A stretch of DNA of 5,222 nt from an uncultured Opitutia bacterium (GCA_937874455.1 CALNBE010000115.1:1-5222), one strand, 5' to 3'. Positions 1-5,222 are shown, counted from the stretch's first letter. Program-made: numbers and translations. Notes: generated by a model from the letters alone, not told the origin.

Positions 1-14
1 GCGCTTGCTAGAAA

Positions 15-38
15 CCCGCTGCGGGACTTTTCTCCCGC
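15..38 (+). repeat. Overlapping inverted repeats just upstream of aroK
   Basis: Three short GC segments can pair in two mutually exclusive ways. CCCGC at 15-19 can pair with GCGGG at 21-25, although the single-base loop means only the outer CCC/GGG would really close. Alternatively GCGGGA at 21-26 pairs with TCCCGC at 33-38 around a 6-base loop, ending one base before the aroK ATG. The second hairpin would occlude the ribosome landing site. The first, followed by ACTTTTCT, could be a weak end to an upstream transcript. The pairing is seen in the sequence; any role is inference, and chance is a fair explanation in GC-rich DNA. Confidence 0.3.
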
Positions 39-39
39 C

Positions 40-600
40 ATGCCTTCGGCCCGGACATCGCCGCCTTTTCCCAATCTTTTTCTCGTGGGTTTCATGGGGA
101 CAGGAAAGTCGTCACTGGGCCGGGCGCTCGCCCGCCGCTGGCACTGCCCGTTCGTCGATACCGACCACCTGATCGAGAAAAAAATCCAGATGCCCATCCG
201 CGATTTCTTCGCCCAAAAAGGCGAGGTGGCTTTTCGCGAACTGGAGCGGGAGTGCATCGAGAAATGGATTCCCGCCAACGGCGCAGTCGTTTCCTGCGGC
301 GGCGGCCTAGTGGTGCCTCCGGGCATGATCGACCGGCTCAAATCCAAGGGCGTGCTGGTCTGCCTGTTCGCTTCGCCAGAAACCATTTTGCGCCGCACCC
401 AGAGCACCAGCCACCGTCCGCTGCTGCAGGCGGAGGATCCCGCCGCCCGCATCCGCGAACTCATGGCGCAACGCGAACCAGTTTACCTCCGCGCCGGCAC
501 CAGCGTGCTCACCGACGGGCGCAACTTCCTCGACTTGGCCATCGCGGTCGAACGCATTTATCGCCGGGAAATCGCCCTGCGCCGCAAGGCCGGGCGCTGA
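40..600 (+). CDS. aroK: Shikimate kinase (AroK)
   Basis: A cytoplasmic enzyme that phosphorylates shikimate at the 3-hydroxyl with ATP, in the chorismate pathway to aromatic amino acids. The 186-residue length is slightly above the usual 165-180, owing to about 12 extra N-terminal residues and a basic C-terminal tail. The Walker A loop is GFMGTGKSS at residues 17-25. Shikimate-binding landmarks follow: DTD at 40-42, the FRELE motif at 65-69 with its conserved Arg66, and the GGG turn at 87-89. The lid carries RPLL at 126-129, and the REPVYLRAG segment at 145-153 supplies the conserved Arg/Tyr near the nucleotide site. The ATG at 40 is the only ATG ahead of the Walker A loop. No clear Shine-Dalgarno precedes it, and no promoter is visible in the 39 bases available, so it may be the end of an operon starting outside the window. 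It converges with the PEP-CTERM gene. The family assignment is secure. Confidence 0.96.
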   Translation: MPSARTSPPFPNLFLVGFMGTGKSSLGRALARRWHCPFVDTDHLIEKKIQMPIRDFFAQKGEVAFRELERECIEKWIPANGAVVSCGGGLVVPPGMIDRLKSKGVLVCLFASPETILRRTQSTSHRPLLQAEDPAARIRELMAQREPVYLRAGTSVLTDGRNFLDLAIAVERIYRREIALRRKAGR

Positions 601-601
601 C

Positions 602-635
602 AAAAAAATCCCGCGCCGATGCCACGACGCGGGAT
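602..635 (-). terminator. Rho-independent terminator of the PEP-CTERM gene
   Basis: A perfect 8-bp stem pairs ATCCCGCG (608-615) with CGCGGGAT (628-635) around a 12-base loop. Read on the minus strand, the stem is followed at once by seven T (complement of 602-608, the last overlapping the stem base). It begins 29 bases after the stop codon of the minus-strand gene. This is the standard intrinsic terminator layout. On the plus strand the stem is followed only by a mixed T-rich run (GGTGTTGCTTTCTTC), so termination of aroK from the same hairpin is possible but weaker. Confidence 0.85.
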
Positions 636-664
636 GGTGTTGCTTTCTTCTCTATCCCAAAAAA

Positions 665-2488
665 TCACTTCTGCCGGCGGCGGCGCAGCACCACCAGACC
701 AATCAAGCCCGCCGCGCCCCACAGCGCATAGGTCGAGGGTTCTGGGACAGCAGTGATGTTCAGGTATCCCGCGCTTCCCGTGATGGTCACGTCCGTGATC
801 CCCTGTTCAGAAAGATAATCCATCAGCTCGTCGGCCGAATAAACGCCCGCCGCCACCTCATGCCCTTGCACGAGAAGGTAACCGAGAGTTTCCGTGCCGT
901 CATAATCCAGCACCAGTTCGGTGTACGCACCCAAGCTCAGCGTCGCGTCGTCCCGCAGCAAATCCAACGTGCCGCCATCAATGCCAACGCCTACTAAGCT
1001 GAGCGTGCCGGCCTCAATCACCACCCCACCGCTGTTTTCCAGCTTGGCGTAAAGCAACAACGTTCCGTTGCCGGTCTTGGTCAGGGTCCCACTCCCCGAC
1101 AATCCCACTCGCAATGTCGTTTCCACGTAGGAATCCGTTTCAATCGTCAAACCGCCACTGCCAATCACCAGATCGGCCGCAGTAAACCCTTCGCTGGTCA
1201 CGCTGCCAAAGACATCGGAGCTTTCCAACATCTTGAGCGTTCCGCCGTTGAAATTCACCGTACCACTGCCGCCTTCTTTGGTGATCGATTTCACCACCAA
1301 GGTGCCGCCGGACAAATTGAGTACGCTCACCGCATCCGCCAGGCCACCCTTCCCCATCACAATGTTCGGAGCCGTCAACGTCGCGTTGTCGGCAATGGTG
1401 ATGGTCGCCTGCCCGCCAGAGCCTTCATAGGCCATCAGAATCTCCGCATTGCTGGTAAGAGAGGCATTGTCCGACAAATTAATCGCACCGCGGCCACCAT
1501 GATTGCCAATGTAGAAATTACTTCCGGTATAGGTAAAACTTGCCGAGCCTTCGACGTTCAACTCGCCATAGCTATAGGTGCCGTTCGCGCCGGAATTTCG
1601 CCCCAAAACCAGCCAGCCATTCGATGTGGTGACAGTGGAATTGTCTTTCAAAGTCATCACCCCCTGACCTCCCGAGGCAGAACTGCTTTGCCGGTCGCCA
1701 ATGACAAAGAACAACCCGCCGCTAAAATTGCCCGTGCTGTTATCTTCCATGGTCACAGAACCCACTCCGATTCCACCATCATTGGAATAACCGACATAAA
1801 GATTGCTTGTCCCTGAAAAGGTCGAGCTTTCCGAAAATACCAGATCCGCATCCCCACCATTCCAACCGACCTTCACCCCCACCTCCGAAGACACCTTGGC
1901 AGTGCCGGAGGCGTTCAAGGTCACATGCGAATTCGCCCCGTCAGCAAAGATCAACTCATTCCCCGATCCCTTGCTCAACTTGGAGCTGCCGCTCATCGTC
2001 ACATCCACCGTCGTCCCCGCCGAACCCACAATAAAGTAAGCACCCGAATTGGACACTTGGGCGCTCCCGGAGAGATTCACAGTCGCATACGCTCCGGTGG
2101 AATTGCCGAAATTAATCCGATTCGTAACACTCAGCACCGACGCCCCGGTCATCACCAACGACGCCGCACCCGCACTCGTACCGGCAATATCCACCTGGGC
2201 CGAGCTTGTCAAAGTGCCGCCATTAAAACTCAACGTCCCGGAGGAAATGGTCGCCCCGGCAATTGACAGCGTGTCCGTGCTCACCACCTGCGCCAGCCCG
2301 CCATTGCTAATGATGATTTTATCCGCGGATGTCGGCGCACTCCCGGAACTCCAGTTCACGCCGTCGGAGAAATTTCCTCCTGTCAGATCTGTATTGATCC
2401 ATGTAACATCTGCTGCAAAACCTTCAGTTGCCCAACCGAAGGAAAGCATGACCGCGCCAACAAGGAAACGAGAGTGTGCCATTTTCAT
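665..2488 (-). CDS. Secreted PEP-CTERM protein with T5SS/PATR-type beta repeats
   Basis: A predicted surface or extracellular-matrix protein of 607 residues; its molecular function is unknown. Residues 1-25 form a Sec signal peptide with a basic start (MKMAHSR), a hydrophobic core and likely cleavage after GFA. The mature protein opens with the spaced W30, NW45-46, P52 and D56 pattern common in autotransporter-like passengers. Residues 111-401 hold about eleven degenerate repeats of 26-33 residues. Residues 463-498 (SGSGTLTKTGNGTLLL and following) resemble the autotransporter-associated beta-strand repeat. The C-terminus is a textbook PEP-CTERM signal: VPEP at 581-584, a hydrophobic helix, then RRRR near the end. 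In known systems an exosortase in the inner membrane processes this signal; none is encoded here. There is no autotransporter beta-barrel. The ATG at 2521 would add 11 residues, but it lies upstream of the start point implied by the sigma-54 promoter, so 2488 is preferred; 2482 is also possible. Cys is absent and the composition is rich in Ser, Thr, Gly and Asn, as usual for such proteins. Confidence 0.9.
   Translation of the reverse strand: MKMAHSRFLVGAVMLSFGWATEGFAADVTWINTDLTGGNFSDGVNWSSGSAPTSADKIIISNGGLAQVVSTDTLSIAGATISSGTLSFNGGTLTSSAQVDIAGTSAGAASLVMTGASVLSVTNRINFGNSTGAYATVNLSGSAQVSNSGAYFIVGSAGTTVDVTMSGSSKLSKGSGNELIFADGANSHVTLNASGTAKVSSEVGVKVGWNGGDADLVFSESSTFSGTSNLYVGYSNDGGIGVGSVTMEDNSTGNFSGGLFFVIGDRQSSSASGGQGVMTLKDNSTVTTSNGWLVLGRNSGANGTYSYGELNVEGSASFTYTGSNFYIGNHGGRGAINLSDNASLTSNAEILMAYEGSGGQATITIADNATLTAPNIVMGKGGLADAVSVLNLSGGTLVVKSITKEGGSGTVNFNGGTLKMLESSDVFGSVTSEGFTAADLVIGSGGLTIETDSYVETTLRVGLSGSGTLTKTGNGTLLLYAKLENSGGVVIEAGTLSLVGVGIDGGTLDLLRDDATLSLGAYTELVLDYDGTETLGYLLVQGHEVAAGVYSADELMDYLSEQGITDVTITGSAGYLNITAVPEPSTYALWGAAGLIGLVVLRRRRQK
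668..748 (-). other. PEP-CTERM sorting signal coding segment
   Basis: This encodes the last 27 residues of the secreted protein. Val-Pro-Glu-Pro-Ser is followed by a hydrophobic stretch (TYALWGAAGLIGLVVL) and an Arg-Arg-Arg-Arg-Gln-Lys tail. The order of motif, transmembrane helix and basic cluster is the defining layout recognised by exosortases. It predicts that the organism encodes an exosortase elsewhere and that the protein is cleaved or retained at the envelope before export to the matrix. Confidence 0.93.
995..1102 (-). other. Autotransporter-associated beta-strand (PATR-like) repeat
   Basis: This encodes residues 463-498 of the PEP-CTERM protein. The pattern is G-S-G-T-L-T-K-T-G-N-G-T-L-L-L, a loop with N-S-G-G, then V-x-x-G-T-L-x-L. 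It matches the known passenger-associated repeat in which one strand-turn-strand unit stacks on a beta-helix. Only one clear copy is present, close to the C-terminal end of the passenger, where such units often sit. Confidence 0.75.
1286..2158 (-). repeat. About eleven degenerate protein-level tandem repeats
   Basis: Repeat units in the PEP-CTERM protein begin near residues 111, 137, 163, 189, 216, 245, 278, 310, 336, 363 and 390, so most are 26-27 residues, with two or three longer at 29-33. Each starts with a strand such as VTMSGSSKL, VTMEDNSTG, INLSDNASL or ITIADNATL. A second strand follows, often ending in Val/Ile-Gly (LYVGYSNDGG, WLVLGRNSG, FYIGNHGG), and then a Gly/Asn-rich turn. The pattern resembles the T5SS/PEP-CTERM-associated repeat and suggests one beta-helix coil per unit. 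The repeats are conserved only at protein level; no long DNA identity was noticed, so they look old rather than freshly amplified. Confidence 0.75.
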
Positions 2489-2526
2489 GTCGTAGTTTTT
2501 TGTGATTAAGAGAACATTCATTCAAA

Positions 2527-2542
2527 AGCAAGCCCCGTGCCA
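2527..2542 (-). promoter_or_regulatory. Sigma-54 (RpoN) -24/-12 promoter of the PEP-CTERM gene
   Basis: The minus strand reads TGGCACGGGGCTTGCT, which matches the sigma-54 consensus TGGCACGN4TTGCW at every defined base, with the required ten bases between the GG and GC dinucleotides. The implied transcription start is about 2516, giving a 28-base leader to the ATG at 2488. That leader (TGTTCTCTTAATCAC then an A run) has no Shine-Dalgarno. Sigma-54 promoters need an ATP-dependent enhancer-binding activator. In proteobacterial PEP-CTERM systems this is typically PrsR with the sensor kinase PrsK; neither gene is in the window. The match is direct observation; the activator identity is inference. 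Confidence 0.85.
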
Positions 2543-2864
2543 CCTTTTTTCAGAAAAAATTTCTCCGCTAAAAATCTCATTACATTCATCAAAAATGGCT
2601 TAAATTAGCGATCTTCCTCAAAACACCACTGCATCCCAAAACGATCCAGCCGAAGGATAATTTGCAACAATTGATCAATTATATCCAAAACCATTTGGCA
2701 ACAGCTCACTCCTGACAACTCGCGCCAACGACCTCGGCTTTCATCCGCATACGGCTTTGCGCCAAAATCAGCCAAAATATTGGCGGCAAAAGGCATTCTC
2801 CGCGCACATTCCCACCTCAGAGCGCCATCTTCGCCACACCCCCGGCATTAAACTTTCCAAGCAC
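2543..2864. other. Non-coding intergenic region, candidate regulatory DNA
   Basis: These 322 bases lie between the sigma-54 promoter and the hprK stop and are visibly richer in A and T than the neighbouring genes. A minus-strand open frame of 63 codons at 2605-2796 is present. It has no recognisable domain, an ill-placed GGAG one base from its ATG, and a composition unlike its neighbours, so it is not called. The stretch contains the 12-base palindrome at 2669-2680, dyads at 2685-2698 and 2771-2784, and an AGAAA/TTTCT dyad at 2552-2564 just upstream of the -24 element. No convincing intrinsic terminator for hprK was found here, so readthrough of the upstream operon is possible. Confidence 0.5.
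2669..2698. promoter_or_regulatory. Palindrome and adjacent dyad, candidate activator site
   Basis: AATTGATCAATT at 2669-2680 is a perfect 12-base palindrome. Five bases later CCAAA (2685-2689) pairs with TTTGG (2694-2698) around four bases. A related GCCAA/TTGGC dyad lies at 2771-2784. Relative to the predicted start at about 2516, the first pair sits roughly 150-180 bases upstream, within the usual range for enhancer sites of sigma-54 activators. AT-rich sequence makes short palindromes easy to find by chance, so the role is only proposed. Confidence 0.3.
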
Positions 2865-3911
2865 TCAATCTTCCTCCGCATCGTCCTCCGGCAGCGCCTC
2901 ATTTTCCTCCCGCTGCCATTGCGCCATTTCCTGCGGCGTCACGCCCTCCGGCTGGTTCATATGCGCCAGCAATCGCTCGTTAAATTCCTGCGCGGAATCA
3001 TAACCCGCCTGCCGCAGCGCATGCACCATCGCCGCCACTTCCACCAAGCGCGCCATGTCGCGCCCCGGCCGCACTGGCAGCACCATGTGTGGCACCGGCT
3101 GGTCCAAAATTTCAAAAGTCTGGTTCTCCAGCCCGGTTCGGTCCTCCTCCATGCCGGGCTGCCACAACACAAAGGTGATCACCAAGTCGATGCTCTTGCG
3201 CGGCAGCACCGAGCGAATGCCGAAGATCGAGGCGATGTTGATGATGCCGATGCCACGACACTCCATGAAGCCACGGTTCAATTCCTTCGGCGTTCCGCGC
3301 AACCCGTGGTCGCCCAGCAGGTGCACCTGCACATAGTCGTCCGCCACCAAGCTGTGTCCGCGCTCAATCAACGCCAGCGCGCACTCGCTCTTGCCCACAC
3401 CGCTGCTGCCGCGGAGCAAAACCCCGATGCCCCGCACATCCACCAGCGTGGCGTGAATGTTCGTCCGCGGCGCAAATTTTTGCTCCAGCAAAATGGTCGC
3501 CTCGGAGGTAAAATCCTTCGACTTGAGCCGGCTGCGCAACACCGGCAGCTTGAAATCATTCGCCACGCGCAGCAGCGGCCTCGTCGGTGTGAGACCGCGG
3601 GAAATGATGATGCCGGGAATTTTCCGGTTCATGATTTCCTCCAGGATCACCGCCTGGGTCTCGTCCCGCAGATCGCGCAAATACGCCATCTCCCCCGCGC
3701 CAAACAACTGCAGCCGCCGGTTCGCGAAATGCTTGAAATATCCGGTCAGCGCCAGCGCGGGACGGTTCAGCGATTTTTCCCCGATCAAATTTCCCATGCC
3801 CTCCTCTCCCGCCAGCACCTCCAATTGCAAAACATCCTTCGCCGCTTCGTAAAAATCACGCACGGTGACGGCGGACACTTGGCCGACTGCTGCTGGATCA
3901 ACAAGACTCAT
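2865..3911 (-). CDS. hprK: HPr kinase/phosphorylase (HprK)
   Basis: A cytoplasmic enzyme that phosphorylates HPr-type phosphocarrier proteins on a serine and can reverse the reaction by phosphorolysis, tuning carbon and PTS-linked regulation. Both family domains are present in 348 residues. The N-terminal domain spans about 1-147 and carries GNLIGEKSLNRPALALTGYF near 40-59 and FGAGEMAYL near 70-78. The C-terminal kinase domain has His153, the Walker A loop GSSGVGKS (168-175), ADD (190-192), the family signature ECRGIGIIN (217-225) and RPGR (281-284). Members are usually 305-325 residues; the excess is a C-terminal tail from about 320 that ends in a run of Glu and Asp. The ATG at 3911 leaves a 46-base gap after lptB, with no promoter or Shine-Dalgarno in it, so co-transcription with lptAB is likely. 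No ptsH gene follows it. Assignment is secure; whether the acidic tail has a role is unknown. Confidence 0.96.
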   Translation of the reverse strand: MSLVDPAAVGQVSAVTVRDFYEAAKDVLQLEVLAGEEGMGNLIGEKSLNRPALALTGYFKHFANRRLQLFGAGEMAYLRDLRDETQAVILEEIMNRKIPGIIISRGLTPTRPLLRVANDFKLPVLRSRLKSKDFTSEATILLEQKFAPRTNIHATLVDVRGIGVLLRGSSGVGKSECALALIERGHSLVADDYVQVHLLGDHGLRGTPKELNRGFMECRGIGIINIASIFGIRSVLPRKSIDLVITFVLWQPGMEEDRTGLENQTFEILDQPVPHMVLPVRPGRDMARLVEVAAMVHALRQAGYDSAQEFNERLLAHMNQPEGVTPQEMAQWQREENEALPEDDAEED

Positions 3912-3957
3912 GGCAAAAGAAAATCAGGGTTGAAAGGGAGCGGAGGAAATTTTCCGG

Positions 3958-4767
3958 TTAAAGATGAAAATCCTCCCCAAGGTAAAACTGCCGGCTGCGG
4001 GGGTCGTTGACGATCGCGTCTGCCGCGCCTTCCACCAGCACGCGGCCCTGGTAAATCAAATAGGCCCGGTCCACAATCGACAGCGTCTCGCGCACATTGT
4101 GGTCGGTGATCAGCACCCCGATGCCCTTTTTCTTCAGGTCGCGCACGATCTGCTGCACATCCGCCACGCTGATGGGGTCCACGCCGCTGAACGGCTCGTC
4201 CAGCAGCATGAAACGCGGCTTGGTGGCCAGCGCCCGGGTGATCTCCAGCCGCCGCCGTTCACCGCCGCTCAGAGTGTACGCGGGCTGTTTGGCCAGCCGC
4301 ATCAGGCCGAGGTCTTCCAGCAGCTCCTCCGTGTATTTTCCCCGCTCCTCCCTGCTCATCGGCATCGTCTCCACCACCGCCAGTACATTGTCCCACACCG
4401 ACAGCTTCCGGAAAATCGAGGCCTCCTGCGGCAGATAACCCAGCCCCAGCCGGGCCCGCTGCCACATCGGCAGACCGGTGATGTTTTTCCCGTCGAGAAA
4501 AACCTTCCCGCGCGTCGCCGGCACCAAGCCGACCACCATGTAAAAAGTCGTCGTTTTCCCCGCGCCGTTCGGCCCGAGCAGGCCGACCACCTCGCCGGCC
4601 CGCACCGACAGGCTCACATCGTGCACCACCTCGCGCTTGCCGTAAACCTTGGCCAGCGACTCGGTGGCGATCACGCCGCCGTTTTCCTCTGGCTCCAGCA
4701 CATCTCCCGTGCTGCCGGCGTGAACAGTCCCGGCGGGTGTGGCGGCGGATGGGGCTTCTTTGCTCAT
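3958..4767 (-). CDS. lptB: LPS export ABC transporter ATP-binding protein LptB
   Basis: The cytoplasmic ATPase that pairs with LptF/LptG to extract lipopolysaccharide from the inner membrane and drive it along the Lpt bridge. All ABC motifs are intact in 269 residues: Walker A GPNGAGKT (65-72), Q-loop Gln114, signature LSGGE (166-170), Walker B FMLLDEP (187-193 region), D-loop SGVDP (194-198) and switch His223. LptB-specific features clinch the call: TTTFYMVVGL after Walker A, QEASIFRKLSVWDN (114-127) containing the Phe-Arg pair that contacts LptF/G, LITDHNVRETL, and the C-terminal YLGEDFHL. About 30 N-terminal residues rich in Ala, Thr, Gly and Glu precede the start of the usual LptB, which is about 240 residues long. 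No other ATG lies between 4767 and the conserved domain. It sits 39 bases after the lptA-like stop and 46 bases before hprK, consistent with an operon. Confidence 0.96.
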   Translation of the reverse strand: MSKEAPSAATPAGTVHAGSTGDVLEPEENGGVIATESLAKVYGKREVVHDVSLSVRAGEVVGLLGPNGAGKTTTFYMVVGLVPATRGKVFLDGKNITGLPMWQRARLGLGYLPQEASIFRKLSVWDNVLAVVETMPMSREERGKYTEELLEDLGLMRLAKQPAYTLSGGERRRLEITRALATKPRFMLLDEPFSGVDPISVADVQQIVRDLKKKGIGVLITDHNVRETLSIVDRAYLIYQGRVLVEGAADAIVNDPRSRQFYLGEDFHL

Positions 4768-4806
4768 AAAAAACAGATGGGAGTGAACACGCTTGCCGGA
4801 GAAAAC

Positions 4807-5222
4807 TCAAGGGTTTCGACGCGTCAGGGGAATGTGAATTTTCGGACGTGTCACCGGATTTCCCTCCGCGCTGCGCTGTCCCTCCAAACTCCAGTTTTTG
4901 CTTTCCCAGTCATAAACAATCCGCCGGCCGGGAATCGCCTCCACCCCGTCGCCACTGCGCACCCTTGGCGAACCGGTCAGATACACCTTCCGAGTCTCGG
5001 GAAACATTTCAAAAACCTCCCCGCTGGCCTTGTTGTCCTCCACCCGAAACACCACGCCGCCCCGGCCTTGGATTTGCGTCACCGTCCAGTTCTTTTTCCC
5101 CTGCGCCGCCGCCTGACTGACAATCCGACCTTCCACAATGTCGCAACTGCCGTCGAGATCCTGCCCGCGCAACTGCACATTTCCCCGGAGGAAAAACCGG
5201 TCCTGCTCCCGTCCGTTGACAA
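4807..5222 (-). CDS. LptA/OstA-like LPS transport protein, 3' portion
   Basis: A partial gene: the frame is open to the right window edge and supplies the last 138 or so codons. The visible product has the repeated short beta-strand pattern of the OstA/LptA-LptC fold. Examples are RFFLRGNVQLRGQDLDGSCD near the edge, then VVFRVEDNKASGEVFEMFPE, VYLTGSPRVRSGDGVEAIPG and RIVYDWESKNWSLEG. Phrases such as G-N-V-x-L-x-G-x-x-L-x-x-x-C-D, and a closing motif on transport-type strands, are typical of this fold. Such proteins form the periplasmic bridge carrying lipopolysaccharide from LptF/G/C to the outer membrane. The position just upstream of lptB supports LptA. The GTG at 5176-5178 falls inside a conserved strand and is read here as an internal Val, not a start. 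LptC or a fused LptC-LptA protein cannot be excluded without the missing 5' end. Confidence 0.8.
   Translation of the reverse strand, partial: VNGREQDRFFLRGNVQLRGQDLDGSCDIVEGRIVSQAAAQGKKNWTVTQIQGRGGVVFRVEDNKASGEVFEMFPETRKVYLTGSPRVRSGDGVEAIPGRRIVYDWESKNWSLEGQRSAEGNPVTRPKIHIPLTRRNP

Noticed and set aside
1286..2158. Possible DNA tandem repeat or CRISPR-like array inside the PEP-CTERM gene
   Set aside because: The periodicity exists only in the protein. The DNA units differ in sequence and length, with no conserved repeat and spacer structure.
2049..2495. A 148-codon plus-strand frame opposite the start of the PEP-CTERM gene
   Set aside because: It is antisense to the signal peptide and repeats of a well-supported protein and has no domain or start signal. 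Other plus-strand frames between 1233 and 2266 were dropped for the same reason.
2519..2521. ATG giving a PEP-CTERM protein 11 residues longer
   Set aside because: It lies 5 bases upstream of the transcription start implied by the sigma-54 promoter, so it would not be in the message. It remains possible only if another promoter is used.
2605..2796. A 63-codon minus-strand frame between hprK and the PEP-CTERM gene
   Set aside because: No known domain, a GGAG only one base from the ATG, and location in an AT-rich stretch with several dyads. Its last codons share GAGGAAGAT with the end of hprK, but nine bases are too few to argue for a duplication.
2757..4010. A 417-codon open frame on the plus strand, longer than hprK
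   Set aside because: It lies antisense to hprK, whose motifs are unmistakable. The translation is a His/Gln/Arg-rich product with no recognisable domain, as expected from the opposite strand of GC-rich coding DNA.
4259..4810. A 183-codon minus-strand frame overlapping lptB in another frame
   Set aside because: lptB carries every ABC motif in its own frame, and the overlapping product is an Arg/Gly-rich shadow.
5176..5178. GTG as the start of a 123-residue protein
   Set aside because: The frame stays open to the window edge, and the upstream residues (RFFLRGN) continue the same strand pattern, so the codon is an internal Val of a gene cut by the edge.

Overview
The window looks like chromosomal DNA from a Gram-negative, GC-rich bacterium of the Verrucomicrobiota, possibly an Opitutae-like lineage. 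That placement is inferred. It rests on three things: a PEP-CTERM surface protein with autotransporter-type repeats, an LPS-export ATPase (LptB) directly beside a full-length HPr kinase/phosphorylase, and no clear Shine-Dalgarno sequence in front of any gene whose start is visible. No rRNA, tRNA, CRISPR array, insertion sequence or phage gene was seen.

Layout. Positions 40-600 (+) encode shikimate kinase (AroK). Positions 665-2488 (-) encode a 607-residue secreted PEP-CTERM protein. It has a signal peptide, about eleven degenerate beta-type repeats, one autotransporter-associated (PATR-like) strand repeat and a C-terminal sorting signal. These two genes converge on a hairpin at 608-635, whose T-tract makes it a rho-independent terminator for the minus-strand gene. 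Upstream of the PEP-CTERM gene, 2527-2542 (-) matches the sigma-54 -24/-12 consensus at every defined position. The transcription start this implies (about 2516) lies downstream of the first in-frame ATG (2521), so the start was placed at 2488. Positions 2543-2864 form a relatively AT-rich non-coding stretch with several dyad symmetries, possibly an enhancer region for a sigma-54 activator.

Positions 2865-5222 are a minus-strand cluster read as lptA-like (partial, entering from the right edge), lptB, hprK. The gaps are 39 and 46 bases and no promoter was seen inside, so it is probably one operon. LptA and LptB belong to the bridge and ATPase of lipopolysaccharide export. HprK phosphorylates and dephosphorylates HPr-type phosphocarriers. 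In many Proteobacteria the same neighbourhood reads lptA-lptB-rpoN-hpf-ptsN-hprK; here the rpoN, hpf and ptsN genes are absent between lptB and hprK.

The most notable point is the sigma-54 promoter on the PEP-CTERM gene. It fits the known link between PEP-CTERM/exosortase systems and the PrsK/PrsR plus RpoN regulatory circuit. Nothing in the window amounts to a clearly undescribed system.
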